Assembly (NCBI RefSeq): GCF_029639405.1
Contig: NZ_CP121274.1
Coordinates: forward strand, 372,001 to 436,000
Direction: 5' to 3'
DNA length: 64,000 bases
DNA from: Microbacterium proteolyticum
Lineage (GTDB): Bacteria > Actinomycetota > Actinomycetes > Actinomycetales > Microbacteriaceae
Under the pieces are notes generated by a model. It was not told where the DNA came from. It did no database searches and saw nothing but the letters and a program-made list of their open reading frames with translations. The translations under genes were made by a program, and so were the position numbers. This document shows, in pieces, positions 1 through 8,935 of this stretch. How positions within the stretch are numbered: the first letter of the stretch is position 1; each line of letters opens with the position of its first letter.

Positions 1-274
1 TCCAGGTCGCGGACTGCGTGACCGGATCGACGCCGCTGACGTCGTTCTCGGTGATGTCGACGCTGAGGCCGTCGCCGTCGGCGGAGGACGCGGTGATGCG
101 CTGGGCGGCCAGCACCCCTTTCTTGCCGCTCGCGTACAGCACGGGCACGGTGATCTCGCTGCCCTCGAACCGGCCGTCCGACCCGGTGCCGAAACCGAGG
201 GAGAACTGGAGCCCGCACCCCGAGAGGACGAGGACGGACACGAGAGCGACGGCCGCGGCGGCGGTGCGTCTCAC
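1..274 (-). CDS. Putative lipoprotein, N-terminal part (truncated by window edge)
   Basis: The frame opens with GTG at 274 and runs off the left edge after about 91 codons. The first 20 residues are a short basic start, a hydrophobic stretch and a lipobox (Leu-Ser-Gly-Cys with Cys at residue 20), so the product should be a lipid-anchored extracytoplasmic protein. The GTG overlaps the TGA of the upstream acetyltransferase gene in a GTGA junction, which implies one operon with translational coupling. The visible mature part is polar, with no domain I recognise. Function unknown. Confidence 0.6.
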   Translation of the reverse strand, partial: MRRTAAAAVALVSVLVLSGCGLQFSLGFGTGSDGRFEGSEITVPVLYASGKKGVLAAQRITASSADGDGLSVDITENDVSGVDPVTQSATW

Positions 275-1242
275 GATGGCCGCTCCGAGACGAACAGCGC
301 GCACGTCGTGTCGTAGTAGTCGTCGGTCTCTCCGGCCGGCCGCATGCCGATGCGCTCGGCGACCGCCTGCGAGGCGCGGTTGTCGGGGTGGGTCACGGCG
401 ACCACGCGAGGGATGCCGGTCGCGTGCGCGAGCGCGAGCACCGCCGCGGCGGCCTCCGTCGCGTATCCGTCGCCCTGGGCGTCGGGGTGGAAGTGCCAGC
501 CGATCTCGACGTCGTCGGCTCGCCCGTCGCCCACCCCGGCGGACCACGGGATGGGCTTCAGCAGGATCGCGCCCAGCCTCCGCCCATCGGTTCGCGTGAC
601 GGCGCGGACGCCGAGGACCCCGTCGCCGCGGTCGCTCCACCGATCGAGCAGGGCGTCGACCTCGGTGGCATCCGTCATCGTCCGACCGTCGCCGATGTAC
701 CGACGCACCTCGGGCCGGCGGTACATGTCGAACAGGAACGTCCGGTCGTCTTGCGCGCGGGTCCACTCCCGGAGCACGAGTCGCTCGGTGGCGAGGTGGG
801 TGCGCCGCATCGGCAGGTGCGGGATGCCGTCCTCGGCGAAGGGCTCGCCCGAGACGACGAATCCGAAGCGGCCGTACCACTCGGCGAGCTGAGCCTGGGC
901 ATCGAGGAGGATCGGGATGCCGGGGGCCTCGGCATCCAGGATCCCCACGGCGGCGCGCATCAGTTCGGCGGCGAGCCCCCGGCCCCGCGCGGACGCGGCG
1001 GTCGCGACCCGCCCGATGCGGGTGTTGCGGCCTTCGCGCAGCACGCGCAGGGTCGCGAGCACGGCTCCGGATTCGTCCTCGGCCCAGAGCAGCTCGGCGC
1101 CGGGCTCGATGTCGCGGCCGTCGATCTCGGGGTACGCCGCCTCCTGCTCGACGACGAAGACCGACACCCGGAGCCACAGCAGACGGTAGAGGGTGAGCGG
1201 GGCGATCTCGGCGACGGGTGCGCGGTGGAACGTGACGGCCAT
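271..1242 (-). CDS. Two-domain GNAT family N-acetyltransferase
   Basis: This 323-residue protein carries two acetyl-CoA-dependent GNAT domains in tandem. Residues 1 to about 148 resemble the ElaA type, with an acetyl-CoA loop around ARGRGL (85-90). Residues about 150-323 resemble the RimJ/RimL type: an ATERLVLREW start, then a DAQGDGYATEA acetyl-CoA motif near the C-terminus. Each half is about one normal GNAT domain long, so this is a genuine fusion. RimJ-like domains acetylate protein N-termini or small amines; the substrate here cannot be read from sequence. The gene is followed with a 4-nt overlap by the lipoprotein gene. Confidence 0.85.
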   Translation of the reverse strand: MAVTFHRAPVAEIAPLTLYRLLWLRVSVFVVEQEAAYPEIDGRDIEPGAELLWAEDESGAVLATLRVLREGRNTRIGRVATAASARGRGLAAELMRAAVGILDAEAPGIPILLDAQAQLAEWYGRFGFVVSGEPFAEDGIPHLPMRRTHLATERLVLREWTRAQDDRTFLFDMYRRPEVRRYIGDGRTMTDATEVDALLDRWSDRGDGVLGVRAVTRTDGRRLGAILLKPIPWSAGVGDGRADDVEIGWHFHPDAQGDGYATEAAAAVLALAHATGIPRVVAVTHPDNRASQAVAERIGMRPAGETDDYYDTTCALFVSERPS

Positions 1243-1332
1243 CCCTCGACGCTATCGCGCCGTGTCGCTAGCCTGACCCTCGAGCGCCGGGCGCCCACCG
1301 CCCCGCCGCCCGCCACCGAGACAGGAGTGCCG

Positions 1333-1623
1333 ATGTCCTTCCAGGCGTACCTCGACGCGGTCGAGAAGAAGACCGGGCTGACGCCGCGCCAGCTCGTCGA
1401 TCTCGCGGCGGAACGCGGATTCGGCCCCGACACCAAGGCGACCCCGATCCTGGAGTGGCTGAAGACCGACTACGACCTCGGACGCGGTCACGGCATGGCT
1501 CTCGTGCACGTCATCACGAAGGGCCCGCGGATCAGCGCCACCCACGTCGGCTCCGGCGGCACGCACAGCGACCCGACCGACACGCTGTGGCTCGACGGCG
1601 CCGCGTCGAATCCGCACCGCTGA
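1333..1623 (+). CDS. DUF4287 domain-containing protein
   Basis: A 96-residue soluble protein beginning MSFQAYLDAVEKKTGLTP, the characteristic opening of DUF4287 proteins. Its middle part (ILEWLKTDYDLGRGHGMALVHVI) is also typical of the family. The ATG at 1333 follows an AGGAG at 1322-1326. The family is common in soil actinobacteria and some proteobacteria and has no established biochemical role. It stands alone between the divergent acetyltransferase gene and the convergent merR-type gene, which ends only 9 bases away. Confidence 0.85.
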   Translation: MSFQAYLDAVEKKTGLTPRQLVDLAAERGFGPDTKATPILEWLKTDYDLGRGHGMALVHVITKGPRISATHVGSGGTHSDPTDTLWLDGAASNPHR

Positions 1624-1632
1624 CCGGACGGC

Positions 1633-2244
1633 TCAGCCGCCTCCGAACCGGCGCGAAGCGGCCATCTGCTCGGCGACCCGACGGAGGGCGAGGATGAGCG
1701 GTTCGACCAGCACGGTGCCGAGGACGACGTAGCGGACGGCCTCTTCGGCGGAGTCCGCGGGCGTCGCCTCGAGCTCCGCCTCGCCGATGGCGGCGAGATG
1801 CTCGACGTACGCGGCGAGCACGGGTTCCGGAACCGCGAATCCCGCACGGTCGAGGGAGTTCAGGGCGCGGGCGACGGCGGCGACCTGACCCGGCGCGCAT
1901 TCGTCCGGCTCGCCGCCGAAGCGGGCCACGAGCGCGCGCGCCGGCTCCAGGTCGAGGTGGGCGTCGTCGTCGGCCGGGTTCACCGCCGAGCTCGCTGCTC
2001 CGAGGAGCGCGCCGGGCGCCTCCGGGGGGTTCTCGAGCACGGCGATGACGTTGCGCACCCCGGCGATCCCGACCCCGGCGGCGACGAGGGCCCGGATGAC
2101 GCCGAGTCGGCGCAGGTGCGTTTCGCCGTACGTCGCCTGGGTCGGTGACGTCCGCTCCCCCTCGGGCAGCACGCGCTCGCGGAGGTAGTACTTGATCGTC
2201 GCCACGGAGACGCCGCTGCGAGCGGACAGTTCCGAGATGCGCAT
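1633..2244 (-). CDS. MerR family transcriptional regulator
   Basis: The 203-residue protein starts with a MerR-type winged helix-turn-helix: MRISELSARSGVSVATIKYYLRERV at residues 1-25, then the wing and THLRRLGVIRALVAAGVGI. The C-terminal half, from about residue 75, is an alpha-helical effector domain without a cysteine-rich metal-binding loop, which argues against a metal sensor. It is divergent from the DUF4188 gene, and the 71-bp gap between them holds two near-identical 17-bp palindromes, so it probably controls both genes. Its inducer is unknown. Confidence 0.88.
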   Translation of the reverse strand: MRISELSARSGVSVATIKYYLRERVLPEGERTSPTQATYGETHLRRLGVIRALVAAGVGIAGVRNVIAVLENPPEAPGALLGAASSAVNPADDDAHLDLEPARALVARFGGEPDECAPGQVAAVARALNSLDRAGFAVPEPVLAAYVEHLAAIGEAELEATPADSAEEAVRYVVLGTVLVEPLILALRRVAEQMAASRRFGGG

Positions 2245-2260
2245 CGATTCCCCCTTGACT

Positions 2261-2277
2261 GGATAGTTCTACTATCC
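2261..2277. promoter_or_regulatory. Palindromic operator 1 of the MerR/DUF4188 region
   Basis: GGATAGTTCTACTATCC is a perfect inverted repeat (7-bp arms, 3-bp centre) lying 17 bp upstream of the merR-type start codon. A second copy of the same design lies at 2284-2300. Being so close to the regulator's start suggests autoregulation by the adjacent MerR protein. The assignment to that protein is inference from position. Confidence 0.7.
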
Positions 2278-2283
2278 AACACT

Positions 2284-2300
2284 AGATAGTGACACTATCC
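2284..2300. promoter_or_regulatory. Palindromic operator 2 of the MerR/DUF4188 region
   Basis: AGATAGTGACACTATCC repeats the arms of operator 1 (GATAGT/ACTATC, 3-bp centre) with one outer mismatch. Its centre is 23 bp from that of operator 1 and 24 bp from the DUF4188 start at 2316. An alternative GTG start at 2289 lies inside this palindrome and is therefore unlikely to be used. Confidence 0.68.
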
Positions 2301-2315
2301 AGTGAGGACGGGCCC

Positions 2316-2825
2316 ATGGCATCCATCAATCCGGGTCGCATGACCCACCAGCACGACGGCGAACTCGTCGTCTTCCACATCGGCATGACCATCAACCGGT
2401 GGTGGCGGCCCGACCTGTGGCTGCCCATCTCCGCAGAGATGGGGCCGATGCTGCGCGAACTCAGCACGGACCCCGAGTCGGGACTCCTCGGGTTCACGAT
2501 GCTCATCGGAGCGCGCGGCCCGTACCTCGTGCAGTACTGGTCGTCGCTGGAGAAGCTGTACGCCTACGCGTCGGCGCCCGCGCAGACGCACCGCCCGGCC
2601 TGGACCCGTTTCAACAAGCGCGCGCGGAAAGCGGCCGGCGCCGTGGGCATCTGGCACGAGACGTACCTCGTCGACCGCGCCGAGTCGATCTTCGTCGCGA
2701 CGCCCGCGATGGGGCTGCCGAAGGCGACGGCGATCGTGCCCGTCGGCTCACGGCACGACCGGGCGGCGGCCCGCGCGGCCGACGGGCGCACGTCGGCGCG
2801 CCCGTCGGTCGAACCCGCGCAGTGA
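2316..2825 (+). CDS. DUF4188 domain-containing protein
   Basis: A 169-residue protein with the DUF4188 core (VVFHIGMTINRWWRPDLWLP, then GARGPYLVQYW and GIWHETYLV). Members resemble heme-dependent monooxygenase/ferredoxin-like alpha-beta folds, and several are annotated as phenylacetaldoxime dehydratase-like, but biochemical proof is scarce. I chose the ATG at 2316 because a GTGAGG ribosome-binding site precedes it and the in-frame GTG at 2289 sits inside an operator palindrome. The C-terminal 35 residues are low-complexity and probably disordered. Likely regulated by the divergent MerR protein. Confidence 0.8.
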   Translation: MASINPGRMTHQHDGELVVFHIGMTINRWWRPDLWLPISAEMGPMLRELSTDPESGLLGFTMLIGARGPYLVQYWSSLEKLYAYASAPAQTHRPAWTRFNKRARKAAGAVGIWHETYLVDRAESIFVATPAMGLPKATAIVPVGSRHDRAAARAADGRTSARPSVEPAQ

Positions 2826-2835
2826 CCGGACCGGC

Positions 2836-4146
2836 TCAGTACCCGCTGCCCGGGTTCAGGATGCCGAGCGGATCGAACACCCGCTTGATCTCGTCGTGCA
2901 GCCGCACGGCGTCCTCGCCCAGTTCGCGCCGGGCCCATTCGCGCTTGAGTCGGCCGACACCGTGCTCGGCGGTCACCGTCCCGCCGAGCGACAGCGCCAG
3001 AGCGAAGATGTCGTCGGCGGCGCGGACGGCGGTCTCGGGCAGGTCGCCCTCGCCCGGCTCGACCACGATGATCGGATGCAGGTTGCCGTCACCGGCGTGA
3101 CCGAACACGAAGATCGGCACCCCGTGGCGATCCGCGATCAGACGGATGCCGCTGATCGCCTCGGCCAGCCGGCTCCGCGGGACCGCGATGTCCTCGATCA
3201 AGGGGCGCCCGATGCGTTCCAGTGCCGGGAGCGCCTGACGCCGCGCGGACAGGAGGTCGGCGGCGCGCTCGGCATCCTCGGTCCACTCGTGATGGGTCGC
3301 GGTCGGAGCGACCGCCGCGAGGACGACGGCCATCTCCTCCGCGGCGCCGAAGCCGTCGGTCTGCGCCAGCAGCAGGGCCTCCCCCTGAGCGCGCAGCGCC
3401 GTCCCGGACGCGGCGTCGATCGCCCCGAGCGTCGCGCCGTCGAGGATCTCGAGCACCGCGGGGCGCGCACCGCTCACCGCGATCGCGGCGACCGCGCGCG
3501 CGGCGTCCTCCAGCGTCGCGAAGAACGCGGAGGCCGTGGCCACCCGCTGCGGCGCCGGCAGCAGGCGCACGCGGGCCGCGACGACGATCCCGAGCGTCCC
3601 CTCGGACCCCACCACGAGGCCCGCCAGGTCGTACCCGGTGACGCCCTTGATCGTCGGCCGACCGAGGCGGACGAGCGAACCGTCGGCCAGGACCACGTCG
3701 ACCGACAGCACCGCATCGCGCGTCACACCGTACTTCGCGCCGCGCAGGCCCCCCGCGTTCGTGGCGATGTTGCCGCCGACCGTGGAGATGCCGACACTGC
3801 CCGGATCCGGGGCGTACATCAGGCCGTGGGCGCGAGCCGCGGCATCCAGGTCGGCCGTGATGACGCCGGCCTCGACCTCCGCGGTGCCGTCCACCGGGTC
3901 GATCGCGCGGATGCGGGTGAGACGGGAGAGGTCGAGGACGATCGCGCCCTCCCCCGCGACGGCCCCGCCGGCCAGACCCGAGCCGGCCCCCCGGGTGATG
4001 AGGGGGGTGCCGGCGGCCGCCGCGCGCCGGACCGTCTCCTGCACCTCGGCGACGTCGCGGGCCACGACGACCTCGGTGGGCGCGCCCACCGGTCGGAGTC
4101 CCGAGCGGTCGATCGCCCGGTCGATCTCGGTCGCGGGAGCGGTCAT
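2836..4146 (-). CDS. FAD-linked oxidase, GlcD / D-2-hydroxyacid dehydrogenase type
   Basis: The 436-residue protein has the full two-domain build of the GlcD/D-lactate dehydrogenase family. An FAD-binding PCMH domain occupies about residues 20-200 (TRGAGSGLAGGAVAGEGAIV, then PDPGSVGISTVGGNIATNAGG). A C-terminal FAD-oxidase domain ends with GHAGDGNLHP and GTVTAEHGVGRLKR, which hold the histidines that bind substrate. Such enzymes oxidise D-2-hydroxy acids to 2-oxo acids. It is the last gene of the ABC/flavin-oxidoreductase operon; its ATG overlaps the preceding stop by 4 nt. It probably oxidises a hydroxy acid released by the upstream monooxygenases, but the substrate is inferred only. Confidence 0.88.
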   Translation of the reverse strand: MTAPATEIDRAIDRSGLRPVGAPTEVVVARDVAEVQETVRRAAAAGTPLITRGAGSGLAGGAVAGEGAIVLDLSRLTRIRAIDPVDGTAEVEAGVITADLDAAARAHGLMYAPDPGSVGISTVGGNIATNAGGLRGAKYGVTRDAVLSVDVVLADGSLVRLGRPTIKGVTGYDLAGLVVGSEGTLGIVVAARVRLLPAPQRVATASAFFATLEDAARAVAAIAVSGARPAVLEILDGATLGAIDAASGTALRAQGEALLLAQTDGFGAAEEMAVVLAAVAPTATHHEWTEDAERAADLLSARRQALPALERIGRPLIEDIAVPRSRLAEAISGIRLIADRHGVPIFVFGHAGDGNLHPIIVVEPGEGDLPETAVRAADDIFALALSLGGTVTAEHGVGRLKREWARRELGEDAVRLHDEIKRVFDPLGILNPGSGY

Positions 4147-5192
4147 GCACGGACCTTTCGTTCGGCTCGGAGAGCGGGGAGGACGTGCTCGGCGATGTCC
4201 TCGAGCAGGCGCGTGCTCTCGGTGAGACCGAACTCCGGCGGGAGGAACGCGATGAGGTCGTCCGCCTCGGCGACGGCGGGGTCGGCGAGCAGTGTGTCGA
4301 CGACCGCGGACGGCTCGCCGTGGATCGCCGGGCTCATCGTGTAGGCGCCCGGCGGCGGTGCGGCCGGTGCCACGGCCCCCTGCGGGCGGGATGCCGCGGG
4401 ACCGTGCGCACGCCGGTCGGCGTCGTAGGCGGCGTACCGCCGCGCCCGTTCCGGCGACGTGGCGGGCAGGATCGAGCGGCTCACCGACACGCGAGCACGC
4501 TCGGTGGTCGGGTGAAGGCCCCGGAAGACCTCGATCGCCGCCCGCTGCTCGGCCTCGTACTCGGCGATGTCGCCGGTGAGGATCGTGCTGAGCATGAGGT
4601 TGATCCCGCGCTGCCCGACGCGCTCCGCCGAGGCGATCGAGCCCGCTCCGTACCAGATGCGTGCGAGCAGATCGGGGCTGGCACCCCGCACGGTGAGGGG
4701 ATCGCCGTTCGGCGCGGTACCCACCGCGTCACCCCGGAGCGCCCCGAGGAAGGCATCCAGTCGGGTGAGGGATTGCTGCCGTCCGTCGTTCGGTTCCTGC
4801 CCGAAGGCTCGGTCGAAGCCTCCGAGCCCGGTCCCGAATCCGAGCTCCAGCCGGCCACCGCTCAGATGGTCGGCGGTGGAGGCGGCCTCGGCCAGCAGGA
4901 CCGGATCCTCGTAGCGGATGCCGATGATGGCGGTGCCGAGTCCGATGCGGGAGGTGTGCTGGGCGACGACGGGCAGGAACACCAGCGGGGCGGCGAGGTA
5001 GTTGTCGAAGTGCCGCTGATACACCCACCCGCGGTCGAACCCGAGGTCTTCGGCCTCACGGAACAGCGCGATCCCGTCGCGGAGCCCCTCGGCCGCCTTT
5101 CCGGTCTCGAACGGCACGCGGGTGTGGAAGCCGATGTGCAGCTCCCGGGCCGACGTACCGGCGGAGGGCGCCGAGACCGCGGGGGCGCTCAC
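4143..5192 (-). CDS. LLM class flavin-dependent oxidoreductase (second copy)
   Basis: The 349-residue product is a bacterial-luciferase-like TIM-barrel monooxygenase, seen in ELHIGFHTRVPFETG near the start, then the HLSGGRLELGFGTGLGG flavin-binding strand. These enzymes use FMNH2 supplied by a separate reductase to oxygenate small substrates. The GTG at 5192 was chosen because it overlaps the upstream TGA in a GTGA junction and the domain begins just after; an open frame extends upstream but is not protein-like. A proline/alanine-rich insertion around residues 245-265 is unusual for the family. It lies between the ketopantoate-reductase-like and GlcD-like genes. Confidence 0.85.
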   Translation of the reverse strand: MSAPAVSAPSAGTSARELHIGFHTRVPFETGKAAEGLRDGIALFREAEDLGFDRGWVYQRHFDNYLAAPLVFLPVVAQHTSRIGLGTAIIGIRYEDPVLLAEAASTADHLSGGRLELGFGTGLGGFDRAFGQEPNDGRQQSLTRLDAFLGALRGDAVGTAPNGDPLTVRGASPDLLARIWYGAGSIASAERVGQRGINLMLSTILTGDIAEYEAEQRAAIEVFRGLHPTTERARVSVSRSILPATSPERARRYAAYDADRRAHGPAASRPQGAVAPAAPPPGAYTMSPAIHGEPSAVVDTLLADPAVAEADDLIAFLPPEFGLTESTRLLEDIAEHVLPALRAERKVRA

Positions 5193-6175
5193 GATGCCAC
5201 CCCCGCCCGCGCGGCGTGGGCGATCTCGGCTGGCAACGGCACGCTGCCCGGACGGTCGCCCCGGGCGGCCAGGATGCCGAGGGCGTGCTGGATCGCCTCG
5301 GCGAGCGGGACCGTCCGGCCTGAACCCCGAGCCAGCAGCACGATGTCGCCGACGAGGTAGTCGCTCTCGACGCTCGTGCCGCGTTCGAGGCTCTGCCACG
5401 TCGACAGCCGCCCGGGCACGTGGCCCGGGACGTCCTCGACCGGGAGGAATCCCTGCTCGGCGGGCGCCACGGCCAGGTCGAGCCGCGCGAAGAGCGCCTC
5501 CGCCTCCCGTCGCAGCGCGTCGGTGGCGGCATCCCGCTCCGCCGCGTCGACGTCGAAGACCTCCACCACGTTGCGGAGATTGGCGAGGAGCTTTCGGCGC
5601 TTCGTTGCCGCGATGTCGTCCACCACCGATGCCGCGAAGCCCGCGCGGGCGAGATCCTCCCGCGCGGCCTCGATGAAGGGCTCACCCGCGTCCGTCCCCG
5701 CGCCCACGCGCGCGACACCGATCGTCGGCCACGAGGGCGAGACGACCTCGCCCGGGCGCAGGTGACTGGCGGCGATGCCGACGGAGACGCCCACCACGGC
5801 CGCGGAACGCCGCGACGCGACGGCTTCGGCGGAGAGCCCGTTCTGCAGCGTCACCACCGGCAGATCCGCGACCGCTCCTCCCCCGGCGAGGGGGCGCCAC
5901 GCGAGGGAGGCCAGCGCCTGCTCGGCATCCTGCGCCTTCACCGCGAGGACGACGGAATCGCCCTCCGCCGGCTCGGCGGCGTCGACCGAGCCGACCACGT
6001 CCACGACGACGGTCTCGTCGCCGTGCGGGCGGCGGACGGTCACGCCGCGCTCGCGGATGACCTCGAGCGCGGCCCCGCGCGCGACGAGCACGGCGGGCAC
6101 GCCCGCGGCCCGCCACTGCGCGGCCAGGAGGGCGCCGAGGGCTCCCGCCCCGACGATGAGCCGGCGTCCGCTCAC
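5189..6175 (-). CDS. Ketopantoate reductase (PanE/ApbA) family oxidoreductase
   Basis: The 328-residue protein starts with a Rossmann GAGALGALLAAQWRAAG nucleotide-binding motif and continues with the family's LAVKAQD and VTLQNGL segments. The C-terminal helical domain contains ATKRRKLLANL, carrying the lysine expected in the active site. True PanE makes pantoate, but embedding in a monooxygenase/ABC operon suggests a paralogue that reduces a different 2-oxo acid. It starts with GTG and overlaps both neighbours by 4 nt, so expression is coupled across three genes. Confidence 0.85.
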   Translation of the reverse strand: MSGRRLIVGAGALGALLAAQWRAAGVPAVLVARGAALEVIRERGVTVRRPHGDETVVVDVVGSVDAAEPAEGDSVVLAVKAQDAEQALASLAWRPLAGGGAVADLPVVTLQNGLSAEAVASRRSAAVVGVSVGIAASHLRPGEVVSPSWPTIGVARVGAGTDAGEPFIEAAREDLARAGFAASVVDDIAATKRRKLLANLRNVVEVFDVDAAERDAATDALRREAEALFARLDLAVAPAEQGFLPVEDVPGHVPGRLSTWQSLERGTSVESDYLVGDIVLLARGSGRTVPLAEAIQHALGILAARGDRPGSVPLPAEIAHAARAGVAS

Positions 6176-7284
6176 GCGACGTTCCGCCGACCGAACACGA
6201 CCTCGGGGTCGACCCCGCGCCGGGCGACCTCTTCGCGCACGAGCGGGATGACCAGGCGCCCGGCATCCACCGCGTCGTTCAGGTCGCCGAGCGTCGGGAG
6301 CGACACGATGTCGGCGCCGAGCTCGACGTACCGGACGATGGCCTCGGCGACCGTCTCGGGCGAGCCGACGAGCAGCGACGATGCGCCACCGGAACCGGCG
6401 ACGCCGCGCGGGGTCCACAGGACGCCGCCGTCGTGCTCCTCCGCCTGCTCCGCGATCTCGCGCAGACGCACCGAGCCGACGTTCGTGCTGTTGATGTCCT
6501 TCACCTTCTCGTAGAAGGGGCGGGCCGCCTCGAGGATGCCACGGGCCTTCTCGCGAGCGAGCGCGTCGGTCGCGGCGACCACCGGGCGGAACGTGACCCA
6601 GAACCGGAGGCGGTCGGTGCGCCCCGCGGCGCGGGCGTGAGCGTAAACCCGGTCGATCTGCTCGGCCGTCTGCGCGAGGGGCTCGCCCCACAGCGCGAAG
6701 ATGTCGGCGTGCGCGCCACCGGACGCGTAGGCGAACTCGCTGGACCCGCCGAGGGACACGGGGAGCGCGTCCCCGGAGTGGGTCGCGTATCCGGGTCCGA
6801 AGCCGTCGAAGCGGTAGAACTCACCCTCGTGCGAGAACGGCTGCTTCTCCGTCCACACGCGGCGGAGGACCTGGATGAACTCGGACGAGCGGCGGTAGCG
6901 CTGCTCCTTGTCGAGGTAGTCGCCCTGGCGGGCCTGCTCCTGGTCGCTGCCGCCGGAGATGATGTGAACGAGCGCCCGCCCGCCCGAGAGCTGGTCGAGC
7001 GTGGACAGCCCCTGGGCGGCGACGGTGGGGAACGCCGAGTTCGGACGCACGGCGACCACGGTCTTGAGCTTCTGCGTCGCCGCGAGGACGGTCGCGGCGA
7101 GCGCGTACTGGTCGGCGCTGGCCGAGGCGTACGGGATCAGCGTGTAGTCGAATCCGTAGGACTCGATGGTCCGCGCGTAGTGGCGGAGCCAGTCCACGTC
7201 GATGGGCGTGGTGAAGGTGTTCCCCCCGGGAGCCGGGGATCCGGGGGGACGGCTGCCGACCATGTTGACGAATTCGACGGGCAT
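6172..7284 (-). CDS. LLM class flavin-dependent monooxygenase, SsuD/NtaA-like
   Basis: The 370-residue product matches the alkanesulfonate-monooxygenase branch of the luciferase family. It begins MPVEFVNMVGSRPPGSP, followed by YGFDYTLIPYASASADQ, VVAVRPNSAFPTVAAQ and QLSGGRALVHIISGGSD. This branch cleaves C-S, C-N or related bonds with FMNH2 and O2. No flavin reductase gene lies nearby, so reduced flavin must come from elsewhere. It is the first catalytic gene after the ABC transporter genes (28 bp downstream of the ATPase), which suggests it acts on the imported compound. Confidence 0.87.
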   Translation of the reverse strand: MPVEFVNMVGSRPPGSPAPGGNTFTTPIDVDWLRHYARTIESYGFDYTLIPYASASADQYALAATVLAATQKLKTVVAVRPNSAFPTVAAQGLSTLDQLSGGRALVHIISGGSDQEQARQGDYLDKEQRYRRSSEFIQVLRRVWTEKQPFSHEGEFYRFDGFGPGYATHSGDALPVSLGGSSEFAYASGGAHADIFALWGEPLAQTAEQIDRVYAHARAAGRTDRLRFWVTFRPVVAATDALAREKARGILEAARPFYEKVKDINSTNVGSVRLREIAEQAEEHDGGVLWTPRGVAGSGGASSLLVGSPETVAEAIVRYVELGADIVSLPTLGDLNDAVDAGRLVIPLVREEVARRGVDPEVVFGRRNVA

Positions 7285-7312
7285 GGGGGTTCCTTTCGCG
7301 GAGGACGGAGGT

Positions 7313-8932
7313 TCAGACCGTGGCGGGCACGGAGGATCGGATGCCGCGGGGATCGGGGACGGCGGCGACGAGGGAGCGGGTGTAGGGGTGCCGGGGCGTG
7401 TCGAGCACCTCTGCCGCTGTGCCGTGCTCGACGACGCGGCCGTGACGGAGAACGGTGACGGTGTCCGCGATCTGGCGGACGAGCGCGAGATCGTGCGAGA
7501 CGAACAGGTAGGTCAGGCCCCGCTCGACCTGCAGTCGCGTGAGCACGTCGAGGATCTCGGCCTGGACGGTGACGTCGAGCGCGCTCGTGGGTTCGTCGAG
7601 CACCAGCACATCGGGCTCGAGGACGAGGGCGCGGGCGATCGCGACGCGCTGACGCTGGCCGCCCGACAGGGCCGCGGCGCGGCGCCGCCACAGGTGTTCG
7701 CGCAGCCCGACCGCGGTCAGGGCGGCACGGGCCGCCTCGCGCCGCGCACGCCGGTCGCCCACCCGATAGCGGTCGAGGGGCTCGCGGACCAGGCTCTCGA
7801 CGTGCCACGACGGGTCGAGCGACGTGAAGGGGTTCTGGTACACCAGCTGCAGGTGGCGCCGCACGGTGCGCAGGTCCTTGCGCGAACGCCCGTGGACACT
7901 GTCGCCCGCGACGCGGAGGTCGCCGGCATCCGGGGTCTCCAAACCCAGGAGGAGGCGGACGGTCGTCGTCTTCCCGGAACCCGATTCGCCGACGAGTGCG
8001 TGGGTGCTGCCGGCGGCCACCTCGAACGAGACGTCGTCGACCGCGCGCAGTTCCTCCCCGCCGACACGGAACGTCTTGACGACGTCGGACACCTGCACGG
8101 CGGGGCGGGCGACGTCGATACGCCGTTCCGCCAGCACCGCCCGGTACCGGTCGGGCGAGAGCGCGGGGACGTCGGCGCGGAGCGCCGCGGCGTACTCGGA
8201 GCGCGGCGAGGCGAACACCTCCGCCACCGGCCCCGCCTCCTGGATCACGCCGTCGCGCAGCACGACGAGGTCGTCGGCGCGTTCGGCCGCGAGCGCGAGG
8301 TCGTGCGTGATGAGGAGCAGGCCGATCCCGAGGGATGTCCGGAGGTCCGTGAGCAGGTCGAGGATGCGCTTCTGGATCGTCACGTCCAGGGCGCTCGTGG
8401 GCTCGTCGGCGACGAGGAGCGCCGGCTCGGGGAGCACCGCGAGCCCGATCAGCACGCGCTGGAGCATCCCCCCGGAGAGCTGGTGCGGGTACGAGCGGTA
8501 CACGCGCTCCGGATCGGCCAGCCCCACGCGGTCGAAGACCTCGAGGATGGCGGCGCGGCGGCGCGCGGCATCCCGCTCCCCGGTGAGGGCGGCCGCCTCG
8601 TGCGCCTGGCTGCCGATGGTCCGGACGGGGTTGAGGGCCGACGCGGGGTCCTGCGGCACGAACCCGAGACGGCGTCCGCGCAGGGGGCGGAAGCGGGCCA
8701 GGGGCAGGCCCAGCACGTCGTCGCCCTCGAGCAGCACGCGGCCTTCGGCCTGACCGGAGTCGCGCGGGAGGAGCCGTAGCACGGCCTTCGCGATGGTCGA
8801 CTTGCCCGAGCCGGACTCGCCGATGAGGGCGAGGCTCCGGCCGCGCTGCAGATCGAACGAGACGTCGGAGACGACCCGGCGGCCGCCGTACGACACCGAC
8901 AGGTCGCGCACGGAGAGGAGGGTGTCCGTCAT
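7313..8932 (-). CDS. ABC transporter ATPase, fused DppD-DppF type
   Basis: The 539-residue protein contains two complete ABC nucleotide-binding domains of the oligopeptide importer class. The first has GESGSGKST, an LSGGMLQRV signature and [12 protein letters not shown]. The second has [24 protein letters not shown] and [12 protein letters not shown]. Each domain ends with the conserved peptide-importer tail ([25 protein letters not shown]). It powers the permease pair encoded just upstream (3-nt gap) with the substrate-binding lipoprotein. Both sites look catalytically intact. Confidence 0.93.
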   Translation of the reverse strand: MTDTLLSVRDLSVSYGGRRVVSDVSFDLQRGRSLALIGESGSGKSTIAKAVLRLLPRDSGQAEGRVLLEGDDVLGLPLARFRPLRGRRLGFVPQDPASALNPVRTIGSQAHEAAALTGERDAARRRAAILEVFDRVGLADPERVYRSYPHQLSGGMLQRVLIGLAVLPEPALLVADEPTSALDVTIQKRILDLLTDLRTSLGIGLLLITHDLALAAERADDLVVLRDGVIQEAGPVAEVFASPRSEYAAALRADVPALSPDRYRAVLAERRIDVARPAVQVSDVVKTFRVGGEELRAVDDVSFEVAAGSTHALVGESGSGKTTTVRLLLGLETPDAGDLRVAGDSVHGRSRKDLRTVRRHLQLVYQNPFTSLDPSWHVESLVREPLDRYRVGDRRARREAARAALTAVGLREHLWRRRAAALSGGQRQRVAIARALVLEPDVLVLDEPTSALDVTVQAEILDVLTRLQVERGLTYLFVSHDLALVRQIADTVTVLRHGRVVEHGTAAEVLDTPRHPYTRSLVAAVPDPRGIRSSVPATV

Positions 8933-8935
8933 GGT

